DNA of 64,000 nt from Neobacillus nitrireducens (GCF_030915405.1 NZ_CP133262.1:5089057-5153056); one strand, 5' to 3'; shown: positions 34,739-43,898, numbered from the stretch's first letter. A program made the numbers and translations. The notes: a model not told the origin generated them from the sequence alone.

Positions 34739-36352
34739 ATGAGTGAAAAGAAAGCCTGGTTAACTCGCTACCCAGAATCAATTTCCAAAGAACTTGATAT
34801 TCCAAATAAACCCTTAGGACATATTCTGAAAGAAACGGTCGAGAAATATCCGACTCATAATGCTTTGTCTTTTTTTGGAAGAAAGATTAGTTATCAGGAA
34901 TTAAATGGACTTGCCCTTGCTTTTACTTCAGCCCTTCAGCAAAATCAAGTTCAAAAAGGGGACAGAGTAGCAATTATGCTGCCGAACTGTCCACAGTATG
35001 TCATTTCTTATTATGGAATTCTCACGGCCGGAGCCATCGTTACTCAGGTGAATCCAATGTTGGTTGAACGGGAAATTGAATATATTCTCAAAGACTCAGG
35101 AGCAGAAACAATGGTTGTCTTAGATGCTTTTTATCCACGAGTTAAAAGTGTTCAAGCACAATCGAATTTAAAAAATATCATAGTTGTCAGCTTGCAGCCA
35201 TCCGGAAATGACTTTTCTCCTGACAGAAGCTTTGAGACCTTCCTTACTGAAGGGAATGGGAATGTCCTTCCTATAGCTATGGACCCTGAGAACGATCTTG
35301 CTGTCCTTCAATACACGGGAGGAACGACAGGGCGGTCCAAGGGTGCGATGTTAACACACCGCAATGTTTTGGCAAATGTCCTTCAGTCTCACGAATTTTT
35401 CAAACATGAATTGGAGGTTGGAAAGGAGCGTTGTTTAACGGTCATTCCCCTTTTTCATGTGTTTGGGATGACTTCTTGCATGAATCTATCGATATATATT
35501 GCAGCGGAATCAATCCTGTTGCCAAGGTTTGAATTAGAAGAAGTTTTAACCACCATTAAAACGGAACAGCCGACCTTCTTCCCGGGTGTACCCACCATGT
35601 ATGTAGCGATTACGAATCATCCACATGCGGAAGATTATGGAATTAATAGTATTAAGTCCTGCAATAGCGGAAGTGCACCAATGCCAGTTGAGTTGCTGCG
35701 TGAGTTCGAAGGGAAAACGGGTGCGAAAATTTTAGAGGGGTATGGATTATCAGAGGCATCACCAACCACACATTGTAACCCGCCATTTGCCGACAGGAAA
35801 ACAGGCAGTGTTGGGATAGGTATGCCTTCAACTGAGTATAAAATTGTGGATTTGGCAACCGGTACAGTGGAGGTGCCGGCAGGTGAGTTGGGAGAAGTGA
35901 TTATTAAGGGTCCGCAAGTAATGAAAGGGTACTGGAACATGCCTGAAGAAACGGCTAATACCCTCCGTGACGGCTGGCTTTACACAGGTGATATCGCAAA
36001 GGTTGACGAGGATGGTTATTTATACATTGTTGACCGGAAGAAGGATTTGATTATTGCCAGTGGATTTAATATCTATCCTCGAGATATTGAAGAAGTACTT
36101 TACGAACACCCAGCTGTTCAAGAGGCGGTATGTATTGGTGTTCCAGATCCCTACAGGGGAGAAGATGTGAAAGCCGTCATTGTATTAAAAGCCGGAAAGT
36201 CGGCAACAGAGGAAGAAATGATTCGGTATTGCAAAGAAAATATGGCAGCATATAAAGTTCCACGTCATATTGAATTCCGCGAACAACTTCCGAAAACAAA
36301 TGTTGGAAAAATACTTCGCCGTGCCCTGAGGGACGAAGTGAAAAATAAATAA
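34739..36352 (+). CDS. Long-chain acyl-CoA ligase (AMP-forming)
   Basis: A 537-residue adenylate-forming enzyme. It has the P-loop LQYTGGTTGRSKGAMLTH, ILEGYGLSEASPTTHCN, YTGDIAKVDEDGYLYIVDRK, IIASGFNIYPRDIEEVL and the catalytic lysine in KTNVGKILRRAL. It activates a fatty or other carboxylic acid with ATP and CoA, giving the substrate for the rest of the cluster. ATG 34739 follows GGAGGGG at five bases; a start nine codons earlier has none. Chain length preference cannot be read. Confidence 0.9.
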   Translation: MSEKKAWLTRYPESISKELDIPNKPLGHILKETVEKYPTHNALSFFGRKISYQELNGLALAFTSALQQNQVQKGDRVAIMLPNCPQYVISYYGILTAGAIVTQVNPMLVEREIEYILKDSGAETMVVLDAFYPRVKSVQAQSNLKNIIVVSLQPSGNDFSPDRSFETFLTEGNGNVLPIAMDPENDLAVLQYTGGTTGRSKGAMLTHRNVLANVLQSHEFFKHELEVGKERCLTVIPLFHVFGMTSCMNLSIYIAAESILLPRFELEEVLTTIKTEQPTFFPGVPTMYVAITNHPHAEDYGINSIKSCNSGSAPMPVELLREFEGKTGAKILEGYGLSEASPTTHCNPPFADRKTGSVGIGMPSTEYKIVDLATGTVEVPAGELGEVIIKGPQVMKGYWNMPEETANTLRDGWLYTGDIAKVDEDGYLYIVDRKKDLIIASGFNIYPRDIEEVLYEHPAVQEAVCIGVPDPYRGEDVKAVIVLKAGKSATEEEMIRYCKENMAAYKVPRHIEFREQLPKTNVGKILRRALRDEVKNK

Positions 36353-36483
36353 AGGCCTTTAGAAATTTGTACGAATTCTGAACAATAATTAAGTTAGAAT
36401 ATATCCTCGTTTGTGCTTAAAGGGGCATTATAGATTATGATATAATTCTCAATAGAGATTTTTACAGAATGCGAGGACATAAT

Positions 36484-37050
36484 GTGAAGGAAAAAATTAC
36501 TGCGCAAAGCATCCGTCTATTTGAAAAAAAGGGATTTACCGAAACTTCCATTCAAGATGTTGTGGATTCGCTAGGTGTTACCAAGGGTACATTCTACTAT
36601 TACTTTTCAAGTAAGGAAGAATTGCTAATGGATATCCACCTTGGTTATATAGATGGTTTACTTTTATATCAGGAGCAAATATTAAAAGATGATACAAAGT
36701 CTTGTAAAGAAAAATTATTTGAAATTGTTACGATGTTAATCACAAGTATATCCAGTCAAGGAGCGGCTGCAAAAATTTTCTTTAGAGAAATTAATAATTT
36801 GAGTTCTGAGCATGTTGAACTAATTGTGCAAAAAAGAGACCAGTTCCGTCTCAATATAGAAGAATTGATTCGGACCGGGGTAGAAAATGGTGAGTTCCGT
36901 CCTGAGTTAGATGTTTTAATCATAACAATGGCGATTCTAGGAATTACCAACTGGAGCTATCAATGGTTTAATCCGAGCGGAAGGGTAACGGACCGGGAGG
37001 TAGCAGAAATTTTTGTCGAAATGATTTTAAAGGGAATCCAAGTCAATTGA
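36484..37050 (+). CDS. TetR-family repressor of the acyl-CoA cluster
   Basis: A 188-residue regulator. The HTH at residues 2-50 reads ITAQSIRLFEKKGFTETSIQ, DVVDSLGVTKGTFYYYFSSK, EELLMDIH. A helical ligand domain follows, as in FadR-like TetR proteins that sense acyl-CoAs. It sits inside the cluster between the ligase and the kinase, with its two operator copies before both arms. GTG 36484 is six bases after GAGGA; an ATG five codons earlier spans that site. Confidence 0.85.
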   Translation: MKEKITAQSIRLFEKKGFTETSIQDVVDSLGVTKGTFYYYFSSKEELLMDIHLGYIDGLLLYQEQILKDDTKSCKEKLFEIVTMLITSISSQGAAAKIFFREINNLSSEHVELIVQKRDQFRLNIEELIRTGVENGEFRPELDVLIITMAILGITNWSYQWFNPSGRVTDREVAEIFVEMILKGIQVN

Positions 37051-37059
37051 AGAAAAGTT

Positions 37060-37096
37060 GAGAGAGGGTTTTGTGGAAATTACTCTCTTTTTTTTA
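37060..37096 (+). terminator. Terminator after the TetR gene
   Basis: AGAGAG-N17-CTCTCT followed by TTTTTTT. It separates the first arm of the cluster from the second, which has its own operator. Confidence 0.72.
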
Positions 37097-37102
37097 ATGA
37101 AA

Positions 37103-37120
37103 ATACCAACCGGTTAGTAT
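37103..37120. promoter_or_regulatory. TetR-type operator 2 before the kinase arm
   Basis: ATACCAACCGGTTAGTAT, matching operator 1 at 17 of 18 bases. Consensus of the two: ATACCAACYGGTTAGTAT. Confidence 0.82.
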
Positions 37121-37167
37121 TGGTTTTGGGAGTATGAAAATTCCAAATTGCAAGGAGGAATCTCCAG

Positions 37168-38232
37168 ATGAGTAATGATACAATCCCTGTCCGAAAAGGA
37201 GAGGAATTGAACCTTCCTGCCCTTGAAAAGTTTTTACAAGATCACTTTGAAAACCTGCCGGGTGGTCCACTTGAAATCTTACAATTTTTTGCGGGGCATT
37301 CGAATTTAACTTATCAAATCAAAAAGGGAAGTTGGGAAGCTGTACTTAGACGTCCTCCCCTTGGTCCTGTCGCACCGAAAGCTCACGATATGGAAAGAGA
37401 ATATAAAATTCTATCCGATCTACATCCTATTTTTCATGTTGCCCCGAAGCCTCTCCTATTTTCTAATAATGAGACGATCGTTGGCAGTCCTTTTTTCCTG
37501 ATGGAAAGAAAAAAGGGCCTTGTAATCGACACATCCTTCCCTGATGGAATGACAGTAACTGATGATGTCTGTCTGAACCTATCGGAGGTTATGGTTAATC
37601 GACTTGTTGAATTACATGCTATTGACTATAGAGAGACGGGTCTTGCTGAAATAAGCAAGCCAGATGGTTTTATGGAGAGGCAGGTCCATGGATGGATTGG
37701 GAGGTATGAAAGGGTAAAAACCGATGAAATCGATGGTCTTGAACAGTTAAAGCGTTGGCTGGCAGACCATACGCCGAAAAGACACGAAGCAACTATCATT
37801 CATTATGACTATAAGTTTAATAACGCCATGTTTAATGGGGATTTAACGGATATGGTAGGACTGTTTGATTGGGAAATGACCACTGTTGGCGACCCACTTG
37901 CAGACCTTGGTGTCGCCATGAGTTATTGGAATCAAAGCGATGATTCGGAGCTTTTGATTAATGGTTTAGGTAAGGCCCCGATTACAGCTGTCCATGAAGG
38001 ATTTTTATCAAGGAATGAATTTATTGAGCTTTATGCGAAAAAAAGCGGCCGCGATGTTTCTAATTTAAACTTTTATTTAACATTTGCCTATTTTAAACTG
38101 GCGGTTATTGGTCAACAAATTTATTACCGCTATAAAAAAGGGCAAACCACGGACACACGTTTTGCTAATTTTAATTACTTCGTAAAAAATTTAATTCTGC
38201 ATGCTGCGAATGTTGCAGATGAACGGGTCTAA
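37168..38232 (+). CDS. APH-family phosphotransferase, ACAD10/11 kinase-domain-like
   Basis: A 354-residue kinase-fold protein. It has FFAGHSNLTYQI (nucleotide loop), VLRRPP (ATP-contacting Lys/Arg region), HDMEREYKIL, the catalytic loop IIHYDYKFNNAMF (about residue 210) and the metal-binding FDWEMTTVGDPLADLG (about 233). It resembles the N-terminal kinase domain of ACAD10/11 and LvaA, which phosphorylates 4-hydroxyacyl-CoA. Here the dehydrogenase partner is a separate gene 3 kb upstream. It probably phosphorylates a hydroxyacyl-CoA. AAGGAGG precedes the ATG. Confidence 0.83.
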   Translation: MSNDTIPVRKGEELNLPALEKFLQDHFENLPGGPLEILQFFAGHSNLTYQIKKGSWEAVLRRPPLGPVAPKAHDMEREYKILSDLHPIFHVAPKPLLFSNNETIVGSPFFLMERKKGLVIDTSFPDGMTVTDDVCLNLSEVMVNRLVELHAIDYRETGLAEISKPDGFMERQVHGWIGRYERVKTDEIDGLEQLKRWLADHTPKRHEATIIHYDYKFNNAMFNGDLTDMVGLFDWEMTTVGDPLADLGVAMSYWNQSDDSELLINGLGKAPITAVHEGFLSRNEFIELYAKKSGRDVSNLNFYLTFAYFKLAVIGQQIYYRYKKGQTTDTRFANFNYFVKNLILHAANVADERV

Positions 38233-38249
38233 AGGGGAGATGGGTGGGA

Positions 38250-38987
38250 ATGACAAAGATTCACCTTCTCATGAAGAAAGAAGACATCCGAGAAGAGAAA
38301 CTAACGAATGGAAATAAACTCGCAGTTGTTTTAGACATCCTGCTAGCCACGACCACGATTGTATCGGCATTAACGGATGGCGCAAAAGAAGTGGTTCCGG
38401 TTTTGCACAGGAAGGATGCGATCGAACAAACGAAAAAATACCCACAGGGTGAATATATCCTGGCTGGGGAACTAGATGCTAAACCTATTGATGGGTTTGT
38501 TTATCCTAGTCCAACGTTAATCAGAGAATCTATCAACGGAAAAATATTAATACTGTCAACAACAAATGGTACGGTTGCATTGAGGAAATCGTCCTCAGCA
38601 AAAAAGGTCTATATTGCATCAATGCTCAATAACCCGGCCATCGCCGCTGCCATTCAAAAAACAGCAAAGGACGACACTGTTCTAATCATTTGTTCAGGAA
38701 ATTCGGGTGAAACTAGTTTAGAAGATTTTTATGGAGCAGGTCATTTAATTGATTGTCTGATGAATAATAGTGAATATGAATTAACGGATGCAGCGAAAAC
38801 GGCCCTATATTTCTACAGGAGTCGAGAGGATGCCTACGAAGTTTTACTAGATTCCTATGTTGGAAAACTGCTTGATAAATATGATCAACAGCCAGACTTA
38901 AGGTTAGCTGCATCCAAAGGTATAACATCGATTGTCCCTATTTTAAAGGACGGAAGAGTTGTGGTCGAAACAATCTACTCTCTATAG
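38250..38987 (+). CDS. ComB-like (2-phosphosulfolactate phosphatase family) protein
   Basis: A 245-residue protein with the ComB fold landmarks: VVLDILLATTTIVSALTDGA (the Asp/Arg loop region), GEYILAGELDAKPIDGF, ILSTTNGTVAL and IICSGNSGETSLEDFYGAG. ComB hydrolyses 2-phosphosulfolactate in coenzyme M synthesis, a pathway not expected in Bacillus, so another phosphate ester is likely. It follows the kinase by about 17 bases, which places a kinase and a phosphatase side by side. ATG 38250 has GGGAG and GGTGGG upstream; GTG 38244 is an alternative. Confidence 0.78.
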   Translation: MTKIHLLMKKEDIREEKLTNGNKLAVVLDILLATTTIVSALTDGAKEVVPVLHRKDAIEQTKKYPQGEYILAGELDAKPIDGFVYPSPTLIRESINGKILILSTTNGTVALRKSSSAKKVYIASMLNNPAIAAAIQKTAKDDTVLIICSGNSGETSLEDFYGAGHLIDCLMNNSEYELTDAAKTALYFYRSREDAYEVLLDSYVGKLLDKYDQQPDLRLAASKGITSIVPILKDGRVVVETIYSL

Positions 38988-39002
38988 AAGGTGGTGGCAT
39001 TG

Positions 39003-39773
39003 ATGAGGTTTGTACAAACAATTGCATTAATAACTGGAGCAGGCAGTGGAATAGGCAGGGCGACAGCTCTTCGCCTTTCTAGTGAGGGTGCAAAGGTAAT
39101 CTTAGTAGGCAGAACGAAACAAAAGCTCGAAGAAACGGCAGACCAGATAAATAAAAAAAGTAAAATTCCATTAGCAGAAATCTTCGCTGCAGATTGTACT
39201 GATGCAGAGGATGTTGCTGAATTAGCAGAATATGTAGAGCGTTATTACGGCGATTTACATGTTTTAATCAATAATGCCGGGGGATCTAGGAACTCAAGAC
39301 TATTGGAAATGTCCGAACAAGAATGGGACGATGTGCAAGCTGTTAATTTGAAGAGTGTGTTTTTGGTTTCAAAAGCGCTTGGAAAAATCATGGTTAATGG
39401 TGCCCAGCGACAGGTGCATAACAGGGCAATTGTCAATATTGCCTCCTTATCAGGTCATCAGGCGGGTGCGGAAATACCACATTATAGTGCAGCGAAAGCA
39501 GGAGTGATTAATTTGACGAGGTCACTTGCCCTAGAATTAGCACCCTATGAGATTCGTGTCAACTCCGTATCCCCCGGATTTGTCGAGACCCCTTTAACCG
39601 AGCAAGGCTTAAAAAGTGATCGTTTTGTGAGAGCCATCCAAAAAAACACAGCATTACAAAGAGTAGGAAATCCTGAGGAAATTGCTAGTGTCATTGCATT
39701 TGCTGCTTCGAGTGATTCCTCTTATATGACTGGTTCGGATTTACTTGTTGATGGGGGCTGGCTTATAAAATAA
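39003..39773 (+). CDS. Short-chain dehydrogenase/reductase (second SDR)
   Basis: A 256-residue SDR with ALITGAGSGIGRATALRL, LINNAGGSRNSR, the active-site EIPHYSAAKAGVINLT (Tyr and Lys) and SYMTGSDLLVDGGW at the end. VGRTKQK after the second strand favours NADP(H), unlike the first SDR. It probably carries out a 3-oxoacyl/3-hydroxyacyl redox step. ATG 39003 lies eight bases after AAGGTGG; the GTG starts before it overlap the site. Confidence 0.86.
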   Translation: MRFVQTIALITGAGSGIGRATALRLSSEGAKVILVGRTKQKLEETADQINKKSKIPLAEIFAADCTDAEDVAELAEYVERYYGDLHVLINNAGGSRNSRLLEMSEQEWDDVQAVNLKSVFLVSKALGKIMVNGAQRQVHNRAIVNIASLSGHQAGAEIPHYSAAKAGVINLTRSLALELAPYEIRVNSVSPGFVETPLTEQGLKSDRFVRAIQKNTALQRVGNPEEIASVIAFAASSDSSYMTGSDLLVDGGWLIK

Positions 39774-39821
39774 ATCTTTTTAAATGAAAGTTTCCTAACT
39801 TAAACCGAAAGGAAGATGAAA

Positions 39822-40601
39822 ATGAGCCAAGGAGATTTAATAGTTGAAAAATTAGGTCCGGTCTTGTCATTAACTTTAAACCGTCCGGAAAGTCTAAATG
39901 CTTTTAGCCCCGAGATGATTTTAGGGTTAAAGGATGCACTTACAAATGCCCAAAATGATGAAGACATCCAGGTAATTGTGTTATCAGGAGCTGGGCGCTC
40001 CTTTAGTGCAGGTGGTGACGTGAAAACAATGGGGCAGGCAGATTCTGTTCAAGTTTACGACCATATCGGGAAACTTAATGAACTCATTTTATTAATGAAA
40101 GAAACAGAAAAGCCCATCATTGCAGCTGTCCATGGGTTTGCAGCCGGGGCAGGGTTCAATTTAGCTCTTGCCTGTGATTTAATTGTAGCAGCAGAAGGAA
40201 GTAAGTTTGCCCTTAGTTTCTCACAGGTGGGCTTAATATCCGATGGCGGCGGCTCTTATTTGCTTCCAAGACTGATTGGCCCTCATTTAGCAAAACAATT
40301 CTTCTTTACGGCAGAGCCGGTCCCTGCTGAGCGTCTCTATCAACTGGGGGTAATTAATTATCTAGTACCATTGGAAAAACTCCAGGAAGAAACAACAAAG
40401 TTTGCTTTAAAATTGGCTCATGGTCCCGGAAAAGCTTTTGGAAAACAAAAGAAATTAATTGATCAGTCATATACTTCAACACTTGAGGATATCCTTGAGC
40501 AGGAACGGCTGATTCAGACATTAATGGTGCAAACGGCGGATCACAAAGAAGGTATTACCGCTTTTAAGGAAAAGAGAAAACCAGCATTTAAAGGAAAATA
40601 G
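39822..40601 (+). CDS. Enoyl-CoA hydratase/isomerase (PaaG-like)
   Basis: A 259-residue crotonase. It has LTLNRPESLNAFS, LSGAGRSFSAGGDVKTM and VHGFAAGAGFNLALACDL (oxyanion hole). At the second catalytic position it has VGLISDGGGSYLLPRLIG with Asp rather than the usual Glu pair, as in PaaG-type isomerases. It hydrates or isomerises an enoyl-CoA made by the dehydrogenase. ATG 39822 is eight bases after AAAGGAAG; an ATG two codons earlier is too close. Confidence 0.87.
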   Translation: MSQGDLIVEKLGPVLSLTLNRPESLNAFSPEMILGLKDALTNAQNDEDIQVIVLSGAGRSFSAGGDVKTMGQADSVQVYDHIGKLNELILLMKETEKPIIAAVHGFAAGAGFNLALACDLIVAAEGSKFALSFSQVGLISDGGGSYLLPRLIGPHLAKQFFFTAEPVPAERLYQLGVINYLVPLEKLQEETTKFALKLAHGPGKAFGKQKKLIDQSYTSTLEDILEQERLIQTLMVQTADHKEGITAFKEKRKPAFKGK

Positions 40602-40611
40602 GAGATGACAA

Positions 40612-41589
40612 ATGATGAAAGCAGTTCGATTAACAGAGTATGGCGGACCAGAAGTATTAAATTTAGTGGAACTTGACAAGCCTGCCCCAACTGGCCATGA
40701 AGTATTAATTGAAATCAAAGCAATTGGTGTAAACTATGCAGATACCGCAAGGAGAGAAGGGCAGTATGTTGTCAAGACACCGCTGCCTTTTATTCCCGGT
40801 GCTGAAATAGCTGGAGTCGTCGCTGCCGTTGGCGAACAGGTGACGAAAGTTAAGCCGGGAACAAGAATTGTCACTTTAATCGAATCAGGAGGCTATGCGG
40901 AATATGCGTTAGCCGATGAGCGTGCACTGATTCCAATTCCGGAGCATTTAGATTTCCATACGGCTGTGGCACTACCGCTTCAAGGCTTAAGTGCGTACCA
41001 TATTTTAAAAACAATGGGACGGTTAGAAAAAGGAGAAAGTGTCCTTGTGCATGCTGCTGCAGGCGGTGTGGGAACTATTGCGGTTCAGCTTGCCAAATTA
41101 TTTGGGGCTGGCAAAGTAATCGCAACCGCAAGCTCGGATGAAAAGTTGGCGTTAGCAAGTGAAATGGGTGCAGATGTGCTCATCAACTATACGGAGCCGG
41201 ACTGGGAACAACAGGTTCTTGAGGCAACTGGCGGCAAAGGGGTAAACGTGGCGCTTGAAATGGTGGGCGGTGAGGTTTTTAATAAAACAGTCAAATGTCT
41301 TGCCACGTTTGGACGCCTTGTTGTGTTTGGCGCTGCAAGCGGTGAACAAGCCCGCTTCTATCCGTCATCACTAATGGCCAGAAACCAATCAGTAATTGGC
41401 TTTTTCCTGCCACAGATTATGAGAAAACCTGAATTGCTTCAACCGAGTTTGGTTGAGTTACTTACATACCTCGGTGAAGGAAAATTAAAGCTCACCATTG
41501 GAGGGGTATTCCCATTAGAGGATGCAGCAAAGGTCCACATCTTGCTGCAATCGCGAAAAACACATGGTAAATTAATTCTAGAACTATAA
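40612..41589 (+). CDS. NADPH:quinone reductase-type MDR oxidoreductase
   Basis: A 325-residue medium-chain dehydrogenase without the zinc ligands of alcohol dehydrogenases. It has IGVNYADTARREGQY, PFIPGAEIAGVVAAVG, the NADP-binding VHAAAGGVGTIAVQLAK (about residue 143) and GKVIATASSDEKLAL. Such enzymes reduce quinones or the double bond of enoyl compounds. It is the last gene of the cluster, 10 bases after the hydratase, and is closed by a terminator. A role as enoyl reductase in the pathway is possible but not shown. Confidence 0.87.
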   Translation: MMKAVRLTEYGGPEVLNLVELDKPAPTGHEVLIEIKAIGVNYADTARREGQYVVKTPLPFIPGAEIAGVVAAVGEQVTKVKPGTRIVTLIESGGYAEYALADERALIPIPEHLDFHTAVALPLQGLSAYHILKTMGRLEKGESVLVHAAAGGVGTIAVQLAKLFGAGKVIATASSDEKLALASEMGADVLINYTEPDWEQQVLEATGGKGVNVALEMVGGEVFNKTVKCLATFGRLVVFGAASGEQARFYPSSLMARNQSVIGFFLPQIMRKPELLQPSLVELLTYLGEGKLKLTIGGVFPLEDAAKVHILLQSRKTHGKLILEL

Positions 41590-41605
41590 TAATAAATAAT
41601 GTATG

Positions 41606-41638
41606 AAAGAGGTCTTGAAGTGATTCAAGCCTCTTTTC
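41606..41638 (+). terminator. Terminator of the acyl-CoA cluster
   Basis: AAAGAGGtCTTGAA-gtga-TTCAAGcCTCTTTT. Confidence 0.85.
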
Positions 41639-41806
41639 TATTGGAAAAGTGGCATTTGGCTCTGCTCACACCGTCTTTTTTATTAATAAACTATGAACAA
41701 ACTATTAAATAGTAGGGAAGAATTGCATTTATTGTTGATATGCTTAAAATTTGAGATAAACTTAATAAAAAAGAACACTTTAGGTTTTAATAGGAGCTGA
41801 TTGGTT

Positions 41807-42508
41807 TTGAGAATTTTAGTGATTGAAGACAATAAAAGTGTTTGCTCAATGATCGAAATGTTTTTTGCCAAAGAAGGCATTGATGGGGAATTTGTCAATG
41901 ATGGCCTCCAAGGATATAACCGTATAAAAGAAGCAACATGGGATGCGCTTATTATTGACTGGATGCTGCCTGGAATGGACGGAGTGACGATTTGCCGAAA
42001 AATTAGGCAAGAAGGTCATACAGTTCCCGTCATTATGTTAACAGCGAAAGACAGTGAGTCGGACCAAGTGCTTGGTCTTGAAATGGGTGCGGATGATTAT
42101 GTAACCAAGCCATTTAGTCCACTGACATTGATGGCGAGAATTAAGGCGGTTACGCGCAGGTTCCAAACCCAAGTGCCTAAGGAGGCCGACGATTTCCTCC
42201 AAACAGACCATTTTAAAATAAGTAAAAATACGCGCGAAGTGATTGTCGATGGAACACCGGTCACAAACTTAACACCTAAGGAGTTCGATTTACTTTATTA
42301 TATGGTGGAACATCCCCGCCAGGTGTTTTCAAGAGAACAGTTGCTTGAACGTGTTTGGGGCTATCAGTTTTATGGGGATGAACGAACTGTCGATGTTCAT
42401 ATCAAACGACTGCGTAAGAAAGTGGAAACAAGTTCACAACCATTCTTCCATACGGTATGGGGGGTAGGGTATAAGTTTGATGAATCCATCAAAGCGGATG
42501 AAGTTTAG
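41807..42508 (+). CDS. OmpR-family response regulator
   Basis: A 233-residue regulator. The receiver domain (1-120) reads ILVIEDNKSVC, with the phospho-acceptor Asp in LIIDWMLPGMDG, the switch Thr in VIMLTAKD and the Lys in DYVTKPFSPL. The C-terminal winged helix (about 135-228) contains LTPKEFDLLYYMVEHPRQVF and the RTVDVHIKRLRKKVE recognition helix. TTG 41807 follows GGAG at about 10 bases; a TTG two codons earlier is also possible. It overlaps the sensor kinase gene, so the two are translated together. Confidence 0.88.
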   Translation: MRILVIEDNKSVCSMIEMFFAKEGIDGEFVNDGLQGYNRIKEATWDALIIDWMLPGMDGVTICRKIRQEGHTVPVIMLTAKDSESDQVLGLEMGADDYVTKPFSPLTLMARIKAVTRRFQTQVPKEADDFLQTDHFKISKNTREVIVDGTPVTNLTPKEFDLLYYMVEHPRQVFSREQLLERVWGYQFYGDERTVDVHIKRLRKKVETSSQPFFHTVWGVGYKFDESIKADEV

Positions 42509-43898
42509 GTATATTTACCAACAATTCTTTAGTCACATCAGTATTATCATTGTTGCCTTTTTAGTATTAAGCCTATTATTCGCCCATTATGTAGAAAATC
42601 TGGTCTATGAGAACAAAGCAAACGAACTCATCTCTTACGGAAAATCTATACTATCTGAGATTGATGAAACTCCGCAAGCGGCGGGCCAAGTTATTAATCG
42701 TTATAGTTCTGTGTTATCAACAAGAAAAATGAGCTTTAGTTTGTTTGACCAAGACGGAAAACTATACGCTGTTGGAAAACAGGGTCCAGCCCCTGGGAGG
42801 TTATCTGACAAAGATTGGGATCGGATTTCAAATGGTCAAACTCTTGTGGTGAATAGTGATTATAAAAGGTTTGGCCAAGAAGGGGTTACTTTTGTTGTTT
42901 TACCGTATCTTAATAACGGAACCTTTATTGGTGGGATTTTATTAACCTCACCGATTAGCGGCTCAAGTGCCATGATTCATCGCGTTAATCAGTTTATCTT
43001 GTATGCCATTATTATTGCACTTGTTGTGTCCTTTCTGCTTAGTTGGTTTCTATCAAGGATTCATGTGAACAGGATTAAACGTCTTCGTGAAGCAACCTCC
43101 CTCGTCTCTGCTGGGAATTATCATGTCCATGTAACATCTGCTAATTTTGATGAAATTGGTGAGTTAGCAAACGATTTTAATCACATGGTCGACAAAATTA
43201 ATACCTCGATGGAGGAAATTGAAAGTTTAGAAAACAGGCGCAGACAATTTTTATCAGATGTTTCCCATGAAATGCGGACGCCACTGACGACCATTAGCGG
43301 CGTTATTGAGGGATTGAAAAACGACATGATTCCAGAAGAAGATAAAGAACGTGGCATTAATCTAGTCAGTCAAGAAGCCAAAAGACTGATTCGTCTAGTC
43401 AATGAAAATTTGGATTTTGACAAAATTCGCTCCAATCAAATCAAATTATACAGAGAAGATTTTCAGCTCTTCGAGTTACTTGAAATTATTCAGGAACAAC
43501 TACAGCCTCAAGCAGAGGATAAAAATAATCAAATTGTGATTGAAGCTAATCCAGATGTCATGGTTAATGCGGATTACGATCGTTTGATTCAAATATTAAT
43601 AAACATCACCAAAAATAGCATACAGTTTACCTCGGACGGAACGATTTGGCTGCGCGGGAGAACGGACGGCCAGTCGACTATTATTGAAGTAGAAGATACA
43701 GGGATTGGCATCGATCCGAGTGACATCGAAAATATTTGGCGTCGTTTCTATAAGGCTGATATTTCCAGGACCAGTAATCCATATGGTGAATTTGGGTTAG
43801 GTCTGTCGATTGTAAAGCAATTGGTTCTCCTTCATAATGGCGAAATCAATGTTTTCAGTGAAGCGGGAAAAGGGACAAAATTCGTGATTAAAATATAG
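42498..43898 (+). CDS. Sensor histidine kinase with HAMP domain
   Basis: A 466-residue membrane kinase. Two helices (about 10-32 and 165-190) bracket an extracytoplasmic sensor. A HAMP linker follows (RIKRLREATSLVSAGNYHVH), then the H-box FLSDVSHEMRTPLTTISG (His at about 257), the N-box ILINITKNSIQFT, and the G boxes VEDTGIGIDPSD and GEFGLGLSIVKQL. It phosphorylates the response regulator encoded just upstream. ATG 42498 overlaps the regulator's stop; other ATGs 6-7 codons earlier are possible. The htrA-like gene downstream suggests that envelope protein stress is the signal. Confidence 0.86.
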   Translation: MKFRYIYQQFFSHISIIIVAFLVLSLLFAHYVENLVYENKANELISYGKSILSEIDETPQAAGQVINRYSSVLSTRKMSFSLFDQDGKLYAVGKQGPAPGRLSDKDWDRISNGQTLVVNSDYKRFGQEGVTFVVLPYLNNGTFIGGILLTSPISGSSAMIHRVNQFILYAIIIALVVSFLLSWFLSRIHVNRIKRLREATSLVSAGNYHVHVTSANFDEIGELANDFNHMVDKINTSMEEIESLENRRRQFLSDVSHEMRTPLTTISGVIEGLKNDMIPEEDKERGINLVSQEAKRLIRLVNENLDFDKIRSNQIKLYREDFQLFELLEIIQEQLQPQAEDKNNQIVIEANPDVMVNADYDRLIQILINITKNSIQFTSDGTIWLRGRTDGQSTIIEVEDTGIGIDPSDIENIWRRFYKADISRTSNPYGEFGLGLSIVKQLVLLHNGEINVFSEAGKGTKFVIKI

